This document shows, piece after piece, positions 51,207 through 62,167 of a stretch of 64,000 bases of DNA. The notes beneath the pieces were generated by a model. That model searched no databases. It was not told the DNA's origin and saw nothing but the letters and a program-made list of their open reading frames with translations. A program made the translations under genes and the position numbers. Location of the stretch: positions 9,357,812 to 9,421,811 of the forward strand of contig WMCF01000030.1 in assembly GCA_009792885.1 (NCBI GenBank), written 5' to 3'. Every line of letters starts with the position of its first letter. Within the stretch, counting starts at the first letter, position 1. Source of the stretch: Eremophila alpestris peregrina (taxonomy: Eukaryota; Chordata; Aves; Passeriformes; Alaudidae).

Positions 51207-54200
51207 TAGCAAGAAATTACTAGAGCTCATCTCTTTCTTTTCCACAAAGAGGATTTTCTCCCTTGGCTTACAAGAGATGACACTTCCTTCACCTGAAAAT
51301 GGATGGGATTCTTGGTGAATCCCATGACATTATGGAAAGGCAAAACAGAGCTATGACACCACTTCCTACAACTTAATGCTTTTGAGCCAACATTCATCAT
51401 CCACGAGACTTAAATATGGGGGAGGTCATCCACTGGGGGAGGAGACCCAGAGTCCCCACGGAGCAGAGATGGTGCTGAAAACATTAGCTGGCAGGTGTCA
51501 CCTGTGGTGCCACCCATCTGGGACCTGGCAGCAGAGCTGCACAGACTGGCATCTCCTTCCTCCCTTCTTTGCAGCCCCCTTGCTCCCCATCACAGCCCTG
51601 ACCCCCCTGCTGGCAACCACAAGAACTTCTCTTCAGGGAGGGGCTGTCCCTCTCCATGAATCCAGAACACAAAACCCACAGACATGCAGTCCCAGCTCCT
51701 TGCTGGAGTTCTGTCACAAGTGACCTGATGGTAATGGAGTGAGGATGTGCAACAAAATGGAATTGGAAACAATGAAGTTTTATGCCCTGGAACAAGTTAT
51801 TAATTGTAGGCAACCCATGTTGTAAGCATTGCAACTTGAGAACAGATAGACATTATTACTAACAATCTGATCCAATGCCATGCCCTGAATCTGAGGCTAA
51901 TCATGAAAATATTTCTCTCACACCCACTCACTACAACAACAAACACAGCCAAGTGTAATAAATTACCCAATTTTTGTTGATCTGCCTATGTCCACAGTTT
52001 GCTGTCTTTCTGTTAAGATCATTCCAACAAGAACAGCATAAATACTTCTCTAGCTGACACACTATCAGTAATTGCATTTCTTGAGAATTATTTTGCCTGG
52101 TTTTACCACCCAAGAAGATATTAATAGATAAATAGAAAAAGTGAAAAGAAGAGAAAAGACCAATGCATTAAAAATTGAGCACAACCAGTTATTTTAAGTA
52201 AACATATATACTCCAGCCTCCCACTGGCAATACACAATTTTGTGGAAAGGTTACACACTTCACATCAAAGTCTTAGTCATAATGTGTGTCAACATTCCAT
52301 CATAGCTCCTCTGTCCCACTGTGGTCCCAGGCCCCAGCCAGCTCTCCAAGCTCACAGAGTAGCTGCACCTGACCTCCTGCCTCTGTCTCCTGCCCTGGCC
52401 TGTTCTGACCATACTTTATCTCATCCATGGGCATCCACATGTGCTCAGGCCCAAGGCACTGAGGTCAGTCAGCACTGTGAAACACAGGTTCACCAAATTT
52501 GCCATGCTTTACTTACTGCTGGCCTCACTCATGGCCTTCTCCATGATGGTCCAGCAATAAGAGTTTTCTCCTCTCAGAATCAGTGCCTGGCTATTTTCCT
52601 TGCCACCTCTCCTCTTGAGAAGATAAGTTTGTGATTATAACAATTCAATAAATTCACCAAAGGTCTTCAGAAGCATTTGTAAGAGCTTGTCCCAGCCTGG
52701 ACAAATGTTATTTAGCATTTACAGAGCTTTCCCCCCTGAATTTAATGCTTAAAGCAATCATCCATTTTGGATGATACTGGTGCTCAAGTAACGAAAACAG
52801 GATTAGTGGGGAAATGTGCTAGAGTGAAAAATGCTTGGGGGAATGAATTGCATTATAAAGGTTAATCATCTACCAGTTAGCACAAGCAGCTCTTTTATAG
52901 CATTAAACTGTCTGTAGTAACATAAAATGCAGTGTTGGAATGCAGCAAATGCACCAAAATACCACAAAAGAACATTTTCATATCCATGAATACATATTTT
53001 CCATCCCAAATGAAACTATTGCTTCCTTGAAAGAAACAGATGTTATGGCAAAGCTGGCTTCTCTTTTAGACTGATGGTTTTTGTCAATTAAAAAATTTTT
53101 AGCTAGCATTCAAGGATATGATTTTGATCAGTCACTGCTTTACCATGGAAATTGAAGGGAAAAATGAAATCTTCCTGAGATGATGAATCTTAATCACAGC
53201 AGGGAAAAAGAATATTTTGTGCTACTTCTGTTGAAAAAGTGACAAAATTATAAGAAAATAAACTGAGGTAGACTGGCAGCTCAATTACATAGCACCACTG
53301 AAAGCAAAAATTTTATAGTTTAAAGTATAACATTGCTCAGTACTCTACTTTGGCCTAAACTGATACAGCAAGACAATTTAAAAACTCGTAATGTTTTCAT
53401 TTTATTGTATTTCCCCTCTAAAATTCCTGACTATTCCGGATTGTGTAGTAACACAGTGGTCAGAAAGTATGCCTGAAATATTATGAAAGCAGTATTACTT
53501 TTCCATTTGTCACTTGCAATAAAATGAGATGATACACTAAGATCACCACTATATTTTCTTACCTTCTGTCTGTGGTAGCTGAAAACATCTGTCCCACACA
53601 CAGAGGTGCAGCTTGCAGAGAATGAAACATCAATTTTTTCCAGGCCAACCAGATGCAAAAACATAGGGGCTTATCACTGGAGTCTTAAAAGTGCAGAGCT
53701 GCCTGCCTGACCCTGCATGCTTAGTACCAAGAGCAGCGTGAATAACATCGATTTTAACAGATAAACTCTGAAATTTGCTAGTGATGATCTACATTTCACT
53801 ATGGACCCTTTCATTCCTAATCCAGTCATAGCAAAGACTATGAAAATACACCCAGGAAGAGTCTGTGATCATGGGTGGTTCCATGCCCCATGATATTCAT
53901 CCTGCACACTGATGGATAAGAGCAATCAAAATTTGATCCAGGCCAGGAATAGACACACAATTACATTTTTGTTGAATGAGCCAAATCATTATACTGTTAT
54001 GCAGCCTGCATAAGACCAGAACATCTGACACAAAGAAATCTTGCTGGCATAAGGTTAACTCCTAAATATTGAAAGAGCAGAAGTCAATATTGAATGAGTG
54101 CTTTGATCCACATGGCCACAGCATTTCTGATCTGATAATCAAGAACAAAAGGCTAGATGGATTTATGGTAGGCATTCAGTATGAGGAAAACAAATCTTGC

Positions 54201-55249
54201 AACAGTAACTCAGTTTGTAAGAAAAGTACTGATTATTCAGGGAATTCTCTTGCCTTCAGAAAAGTTACTAAGGTGTTCAATATACTGCCTGTGTTTTCCA
54301 TAAGTCCAGGCTTTATTTCATAAAAATCTTATGAGGCTAGAACTGCTCAGTCAGAAAAGAAACAGAAAATTGAATTGTAGAAATATGGAGAGTCAAGGAA
54401 ATGAAGGTTTGACCAACAGGTGGGAGGGATGGGGAGGACCTGCCATAGCCATTCTCCCTCCTTGTGTGCTCAGTCAGGTTTGTGGGAGACAAAACAATGT
54501 CCTCCACTTCTCCTATAATGAAAATTATTTCAGACTGATCTCTCTTTTCAATAAACATCAGAGTGGAGCTTAATGCTCTTTAACACAACTATTAACAGGT
54601 TACTAAGTCCTCAAACAGCATATTTTTAAGGACATTTCAGATAGGAATTACCATTCTCTGGAGCAGCTTAAGATCTTTGTTGATGTTCGGCTCTTGTCAG
54701 TCATCCTCCATACACCAACACTAACAGAGCTAAAAATAGCAATGCAGTTTTGGAGAAGGATATTCTCCAATGTAAACAGTTTATAAACTAAGGGAGGTTT
54801 TTAGATTGGGTATATATCACCAGCAGAGCCAGTAAAGTCACCAGCACAAAGTTAATTGTCCATTTAGACAAAGAAAACTTTTCTCAGCCTGCTAGAAAGA
54901 AAAATTACTGAAATTTTTCTTTTTTCTGTCTTTGTTTAAAGTGTCATTGGACTGAACTCTGGATAACACCCAGGAATCTGGAGATTCCTCTCTGACTAAA
55001 CGTATATTTTCTAGAATGGAGCTGGAATTAGCACACAGCTTCATGTTTCAGGTAACCTGCCTTTAAGTTACAAGCAATATATTACAAAATACTCAAAAAT
55101 TAGTCCTCCTCTGCTAAAAGAAAAAAAAAAAAAAAAAGCCCGCAGTAATAATAGCTGATAGTTGAAATGCACAGAACATATACAGATATTTTTATCTTCA
55201 GTATGATCAGTCCAAACTACAAATTCCAGATTGTCTTCCAGTAAACACC
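51207..55249. other. Non-coding, no recognisable element
   Basis: A GC-richer patch near 51420-51700 keeps frames of 115 (plus) and 116 (minus) codons open. Another at 52300-52530 keeps a 130-codon plus frame open (52242-52631). None is family-like, and overlapping frames are open together, as expected from composition. The rest is AT-rich with an A17 run at 55121-55137. Confidence 0.6.
55121..55137. repeat. A17 homopolymer
   Basis: Seventeen A preceded by CTGCTAAAAG and followed by GCCCGCAG. No polyadenylation signal or recognisable retrocopy precedes it. Confidence 0.9.
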
Positions 55250-55570
55250 CCACCTTGCTGTAACTTCCCTAGGGGCATATCCACGTTACTTCTGAGACGC
55301 AGGCAGAGCAGCATGTGGTGCAGCAGAAGAAACATATGGTTTGTGGTTCTTGCCTATGCCCTATTTGACAGTTGTAATAAAAGCTGGTTGGCTTAGGCTA
55401 AATTACTGGTGCAAAACCAATCAGACATAGTTGGGCATGTGCACATGTCCTCATGGGCACGGATCCCAGTGCATGGTGTGTGCGTATGTGTTGGGAAATG
55501 TCTGTGTGTGGTACGTGTGAACACTCTCTGTTCTCACTGCCGCTCAAGGAGAGATCCAAGGTAAAAGACA
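55250..55570 (+). other. CpG-containing patch with CCAAT and AATAAA, LTR-like
   Basis: This 300-bp patch has more CpGs than its surroundings, an AATAAA hexamer (55376-55381), a CCAATCA box (55417-55423) and a 12-bp CATGTGCACATG palindrome (55436-55447). Its order (AATAAA before CCAAT) is wrong for a plus-strand LTR, and no TG...CA ends with target duplication could be placed. It may be an old transposon piece or a regulatory element; neither is shown. Confidence 0.2.
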
Positions 55571-58483
55571 GCAGTCACTGAACCACAGGGGGAAGCAAGG
55601 CTAGGCAAAGGAAAAGATAATGAAGAAAAAAAAGAAGGGAAATTGGAATACAGAATAAAGGGAGGAAATGAAAAACTGACGGTACGCAGAGCAGAAGGAT
55701 AAATCTGTGGCTAACGTACAGGACAAAGAGTCCTTGCCAAGCACCATGTGTAACCACAGTCACATCTTCCCTTGTTATTTCAGTTAACAAATCTGCCAAG
55801 CAAGGGAAATACTGAGCTAATGCAGGTAGGAAAGATTGCAGCAAGTCCTGCGAGTTATGCTGTCGACTTGCTGTTAGCACAACATGAACTAAAGGTGTCC
55901 CAACCTTTTTGGCTCAAAAGCCAAATAAAGCCCATTATTTTGAAGAGGTCAGAGCTACAATGAACACCTGCTGACAAGACTTTTGCCTTGTTTTGATCTG
56001 CACCCCAAAATCACCTGGAAGGGGCTAGCCATCCTGGGGAGGCAGGGGCCTCACTGCTGCTTGGGAGGGACCTCAGGTGACAGGGGCCAGTGGGGACAAA
56101 TGAAAGCAGTCCCCAGCCTGACCATCCTCAATGGGGCCAGCAGCTATCCCTAGCTGCCCACACTCAGCTTCTCCTTTCCTTCTTCTGCCACCAACTACTC
56201 AGGGTGGTGGAACTCAAAGCAATCACCTGCAAAAATCTCCCCTTGGCTCTTTGGCTCCTTCCATAGAGATGCAAGAGTTTGAGAATGCCAAACCCCCTCC
56301 TCCCCCTGTTCCACCCAGTACAGGAGGGGGGCAGAGGAGCTGGGAAGGGTACAGGCTGCAGCTGTAAGCCCAGCAGCAGCCCCACCACAAGTGCCAACAC
56401 CCTGCTTTGTGTTTTCCTAGGAAGAACTACCTCAGTGCAGTTTGGGAATCTCATTTTGTACATAATGAAGTTTTTTCTCAAAATAAAAAGTCTTCCAAAG
56501 GTGCCACAAGTGACACCCACCCATCCCTAAGTAAAGGAAGCCCCAGGCAACCCAATAACATTCGCTCACTTCCACTGAAATCCCAAAATTAGTTGTTGCT
56601 CCAAAAACTACTTCAGGCCTCCTCGGGGCAGCTGGTGGATCTGAAAGCTGCCTTTTACTCTTCTGTGGTATCTCTGCTGACCTAGCCAGCAACCCAGTCT
56701 CCTAATTTGGTAGCAATCCTCTGGCTTCTCCTGCCAGGGAGAGTGGGCTGTGTGTTCGCTTGCAGACCAAGGAAGCTGCTGCCAGGCAAGGATCTGTTTC
56801 AGCACTGCAAAGGGCAGTGAAGGCGTGTTTCTAGGATGATGAAACCTGCACCCCAGACATCTTGGACCCACATGCAGTAACAGAGTAAGGAAGCATGAGA
56901 AAAGAATGAGTGGTTGGGTATGGCCCAGGCCACAAACAAGATCCTTAATAAAGAAATTGCAGCATTGATACTTAATTTTGCCTCACAAAACATAGTTCTT
57001 AAACAGTCTGGGGACAGACACATCCTCCTCCATCTCCCCAGTTCACCCCATGGTTCAGGGAAGCTCTTGTCTCTCAGGATATTCAACGAGTTATGGAGTT
57101 TACATCTCAGCTGGACTGAAGAAAGGCTGCTATGGAAAACACCCTGAATTTCCAGCCAGATTGTCACAGCACTGAAGTGGGCAGAGCAAGATCCTGAACC
57201 TGGCTCCTCATACCCAGATGGTGGGGTGGGAGAGGTCCATCACTACTAATTCATAGGGTTTTTTTTGCTCTCATATCTGTATTTGCCAGTAGGAATCCTC
57301 CCCTGGATCAAAAAAAATTACACAACATAGAAAGTTTCTGCTTGTATAATTAGAAATTTCTGATACACAACATATTTTTAAAAATTTGCAGCCATCTCTA
57401 CAAAAGTTCCTCTTTTTGTACTCAGTCCCAGCATGTGTTCTGTGAGCATACAATAGCTTCAGGGTGAGAGTAAATTCTAGTGCGCTTCTCCTGTAAAAAG
57501 CACACACAAACATGAAGGCAGAAGAGAATTCTCCCTATATTTCAGCTGCAAGGACCTTCTACTCAAGTACTGAGAAGTAACTTCACAGAGTCCTGTTTCC
57601 CCCATGGGATAGAAACACATAAATTCCAAATAATTCAAAGGTGAGCCAAAGAGAAAAATGGCCCAGGCAGGATAAAAAATTCCAGCTGCATGCTGACCGC
57701 AACAGAAATCAAGACAACTGTTCAAAGAGCTGTGCCAGGCATCCAGATGCTGCTGCTGGCATCAGAAGATCTTCCACAGTCCGGTAGCAGCTGGTTCCAG
57801 GGATGGCAGCCAAAGCCTGCACATAAATTAGAGAAAAGGAGAGAGAGAGGGAGAATTGACAGTTCACCACCTGGTCAGCACCATTCGAACTATACAGGCG
57901 TATGCATATTAGTAACTACTCATTTTTATATTAAAAAAACCAAGATTGATACCAGAGGCTATGACCTTGGAATGAATAGGACTGATACCTGCAAAAACAT
58001 CACTGCTCATGAAGGCAGGGCCACTGCAGGCAACTCTTTAGGATACCTGGATGAGCAAGAAAAGCTGCTTGACAGCATGAAGCCAGAGCTCAAGTTTTTC
58101 ACGATTTCTGCAGAGTGTTCTGTTTTAAAATGTTCACTTCTTTGATTACTGGAGCAATCAGGGGTTTTCAAATGTTCTGTGCATCTGTAGCTATCCCCCC
58201 TCCTCTCAAACTGCTGCCTACCTTCTGCTGCTGACACCCTCCTTCAGCCTCAAGGCACATGGTTTGGGCACTGCACCGAGGAATTGCCTCAAACTGAATG
58301 ACTGTTATGTGTCAAGAAATTGAGGGCAACTTGAAATGCCCCTACAGTTAACTGTCCCCAAGGTGTGCTTCCCAGGCAGTTCCATGCATGATTGTGGCTC
58401 AGAAAACACATATTGTATAGTCTCCTTCCACTCCCAGCAATTTGAGACTGATAAAAAAAGTCACCAAAGTGCAGGAGCTTAAG
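55571..58483. other. Non-coding, mixed composition
   Basis: GC-richer from 55980 to 56400, AT-rich elsewhere. Frames up to 151 codons (57690-58142, plus) and 122 codons (57167-56799, minus) are open but unrecognisable. A stretch near 55892-55916 faintly resembles a hAT terminal sequence but has no partner end. Confidence 0.55.
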
Positions 58484-59002
58484 TTTCCCCTCTACTCTGC
58501 TCTGCCTCTCTGCTTTTCTCTGGTGAGATCCCACCTGCAGTACTGTGTCCAGCTCTGGGGACCCCAGCACAAGACTGTCTTGGTCTGTCGGAGTGTGGGA
58601 AAACAAGGCTGGAGCCCTTCTCCTATGAAGACAGGCTGAGAGAGCTGGGTTTACTCAGCCTGGAGAAGGTTTCAGGGAAACCTCATAGCACCTTCCAGTA
58701 CCTGAAGGGGGCTACAAGACAGCTGGGGAGGGACTTTTCCCATGGGTATGCAGTAACATGTAGCAACAGTCTTAAAAATGAAAGAGGGAAAGTTGAAATT
58801 GGACATAGAGGAATAATTTTTTGTGATGAGACACTGAAACAGTTGCACTGTTGCAGGTGCTGCAATCCTGGCAGTGTTCAAGGCCAGGCTGGGTGGGGCT
58901 TTTAGCAACCTGGTCTAGTGGAAGGTGTCCCTGCCCGTGACAGAGATCCCATGCCCATGGGACTTTTAAGAGACCCAAACCATTCTTTGGTCCTGTAATT
59001 CC
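58484..59002 (+). mobile_element. CR1 LINE, 5'-truncated 3' end, diverged
   Basis: About 520 bp of the CR1 3' region. It shares with the copy at 42053 the order GTGAGATCCCACCTG, GGCTGGAGC-CTTCTCCTATG, GAGACACTGAAACAG-type, TTCAAGGCCAGGCTGGGTGG and a final CCCAAACCATTCTTTGGTCC that is a decayed terminal tail. It keeps the CAGTACCTGAAGGGGG block that the 42-kb copy has lost, but has a shorter segment just after the CCCCAGCACA block. The damaged terminal motif (CATTCTTTGGTCCTGTAATTCC instead of the usual repeat) indicates an older insertion than the 42-kb and 48-kb copies, or a different subfamily. Confidence 0.93.
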
Positions 59003-62000
59003 AAGTAATGTGGAATTGGTAAATAGAAGTAACTAAAAGGATCTGAGTGAGGTGTCTTCTACTGGGTACATTTCAAGAGGCCAGAGCTCAGTGTTGTGAT
59101 GTGGTAGAAAAAAACTGTTGTGGTTTACATACAGATAGTGACAATTAACAAGGACACTATATTCAAGTTACACAGGGCAGAATGAATTAAGATGGAGCAT
59201 CACCAAGAGGATGAAAATGTCCTCTGACATGAAAAGGTTACAGAGGGAGAACTTCCAGGATGGACAGAGCTGGAATGCAGCTCAGCCAGAGAATCCTGTT
59301 CCCAGGCCTTTGTTAACAGCAGCAGTAAATCTAACTCTCATGAGAGAGATAAGCTTGTCCTTAATAAGGGATGTGGACTGCATTAGCTACAGGATGCATA
59401 TTCCTCTCTCTATCACATTGAGAGAGGGATACTACAAACACATTTTTTCTGGTAATGTCCTTAGTTATCAAATTACCCAAAAATAAAAAACATTTTTATT
59501 TTTCAGTAACTCTCATTAATATTTCTGTTAGTGTCTCCAGTAAAATTAAAGTACTGAAATCCTTTGCCCAACCAGAACAGACCACAGGTGTAGCCTGGCC
59601 CAGTGTCAGGTCCCCAGTCCCTGGAGACACCCAGAGAGGAGAACAAGGGCACAGCAGGCACAGCCTCACAGCACAGTCCTGTCCACCCCCGAGAGAGGAG
59701 CCTCTCCAGCCATCTCCACATCTCCAACACATTGGGGCAGGTGTGCAGAGAGGAGGACCTGGCCCTATATACTGTTTGGGTGTATTATTTTGTAACAGGT
59801 AAGACTCAATGTCCCTCTGCACATAGAAAAGGTCAGATGTGCTTCCAAAGGCCATCTTCTGGCTGAGTTTCACCTAAAGCAACTTCAGCTTGAGGGCCCT
59901 GAGGCTACTCCCAGGCAAACCAAAGCACAGGAGGCAGGGATGGATCAGGCCACTGCTTCAAAAATTGTTTCTGGTTGTTCGTTGTTCCTTCTCTAGAGCC
60001 CCTAACTTTTTTCTTTCTCTCTTTTTTGACAGCTACTGAACTGTGTCTACAAAATTACCTGTTAGGAACCTAAGATCTCATTCCTAAAGCCCAACAAATT
60101 GCTTAGACCCACTATCAGCAGTGAAAAATTAGACATTAGAAACCTGACCCATGCCCAGCTTTTTCTATGTTCTTTTAAGAATCATATCACAACTATGGTC
60201 AAGTATATCCCATCCCCAAAACCCCAACTAATCCCTCCATCAGTTTTTCTCTTAACATACCTGATCACCAGTGAGCTTCAAATGAACCACTTATTGTGAC
60301 TAAGTATCTCAGATGCAGATATTATTTTCTTCCACTTTGCAGAGTAAAAATGTTATGGTTGGAGGCACTGGGCAAGCCAGTGTGGAGGAAAGCAGGAGAG
60401 AAATTGTACTCTTACAAATACGATCATCACACGAGTAAGTCTGGCTGCTGGCATCTCTGCAGGACTGAAAGGAAGTCCTCTACACTACCAGAGAAGTTTC
60501 CCAAGCTCCAATTGCTTCAAGCTAAATAGTACAGTCTCAGGAAAAGAGGATCCTCAAGTCAGAGGCAGCATGTGTGTTTTATCACAGCTCCAAGGGGTCC
60601 CTGGAGCAAAGAGCCAAGTGATGCCAGCGGTCCCAGTTGCACAACACAGAAGAGGCCCAGCTAGAGATGACAAAAATCATCTCACCAACCCTTTGTGGGT
60701 CCTGCCTGCATGCTTCAAGTGCATTTCTTTTCTTTCCTGACCAAACCTGATCCTTATAAAAGTCATTATAAATCAACCCCTGGCCTAGAATGTTGTTCTG
60801 CTAAAAATGCAAGCACTCTTCAGTTCCTCTTACCCCTGCTCAGCAAAACAACGCCCTGCTGCTGGAGATGCAGTGGCTGTGTGCCTCACTGGGCTGCACC
60901 AGGGTGCTAGCACAAGGCTGGGAATGAGCAAGCAGGTGAGAGAGGGGACAGAAATTCCCAAATTTGCAGTCATCCTAGTTGGAACATCTCCTGCCTCAGG
61001 CCCATGGGCTCTGGAGGTGGTGACTTCAGAACAGACAAACTTCACTGGAGATGGAGATGTGGTCCTCAAGGCAGTCAGCCAGTAACCCATCTAGTCAAGC
61101 ATCTTCTGGAGCCTGCCTTCCTTTGGTAAGAACTCATCACATCTAAACTGCTCTAGAAACCATCAGCTTCTTCAATCAATAGGATTGTTCTAATAAACTT
61201 ACATTTGTATTTTTAATTCCTTCTAGTCTTTAAAAAGAATTTAAAATTCTTGACAGTTTATCTCTGTATATATACAGTAATTGATGTGAGTTATACATGA
61301 CAGAGAGGTTTCTTACAATAGTTTCCCCTTCATTTATCATGTCCTGAATAACTCATTTGCTGGCCCTTGCCCAGAAATAACAGAACTATTCCATGTTAAT
61401 GCTGATAAAGCTTTCCTTCAAATCATCCTGAATTTTCTTTCCAGCTGATATTTTATACACAAGAAAAAAACATGGGACAGATACATTAATATGTACTAAA
61501 TTAAAGTATTACAACGAAACAGGAAATTGGTTTACTGCAACTTTATATACTGAAAACAAAGTGTGGTCACATCTAGGCAAAGTCCAGAGCAAGAAGTCAG
61601 TCAAATCAGCATGAAATTGAACAAATATGGTCTAAAGAAAGTCTACCAGAAGGTCCAGACTTCATCCAAGGATGGAAGTTCAAAGGGGAGGCAAGGTGAC
61701 AGCTCAGGGTCCATAAACCTTGTTGCATACATGGAGACTAGGAACTGAATGTCAACAGAGGTAATAAAAATCATCTTACAATATCCTACAGAACAAATTG
61801 CCTGTAGGAACTTGCTGAAGCAAGTGTTCAGGGATTGCAAGAGATTGAAAACTCCAACCTGCAAACTCCAGAATTTTGATTTTCATTTTGCTGTCTCACC
61901 TTTGGTTGGCATCTAAAAGGAGGTAGAGAAAAATGGGAAAATATCAATCCAGTTAATTTCTCTTTTCAGTAAGACCATCCTGGAAGATTAACTGCAATCC

Positions 62001-62114
62001 ATTTTCAATACAGGAAATCAAAGCATTATGCAAAAAAGGCTGAGGGGAGTAACTGAAATAATCCAATAATTGGATTCAAACATTGGACACAGCTCCCAAA
62101 TCTAATGCCCAACC

Positions 62115-62115
<1 letters not shown>
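59003..62115. other. Non-coding, no recognisable element
   Basis: GC-richer patches at 59580-59760 and 60800-61080 hold short multi-frame open stretches (125 codons minus at 59873-59496). Elsewhere the sequence is AT-rich. A perfect 8-bp hairpin AATCCAAT/A/ATTGGATT lies at 62060-62076, just before the poly-A tract. No retrocopied gene could be recognised upstream of that tract. Confidence 0.6.
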
Positions 62116-62163
<48 letters not shown>

Positions 62164-62167
62164 AAAA
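62116..62167 (+). repeat. Poly-A tract, A38 followed by GAAG and A11
   Basis: An uninterrupted run of 38 A (62116-62153), then GAAG and eleven more A. It is by far the longest homopolymer in the window. Bird genomes lack abundant poly-A-tailed SINEs and CR1 has no poly-A tail, so a tail of this length could mark a rare retrocopy or simply slippage. The 250 bp before it carry no AATAAA signal and no protein-like frame, which argues for slippage. Length in an assembly may also be inaccurate. Confidence 0.9.

Noticed and set aside
55892..55916. Sequence resembling a hAT-type terminal inverted repeat (GTGTCCCAACCTTTTTGG)
   Set aside because: No matching inverted end and no 8-bp target duplication was found nearby. 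The resemblance is short and from memory only.
57690..58145. 151-codon plus-strand open frame
   Set aside because: No recognisable domain or flanking gene signals. Its sequence looks like translated non-coding DNA.
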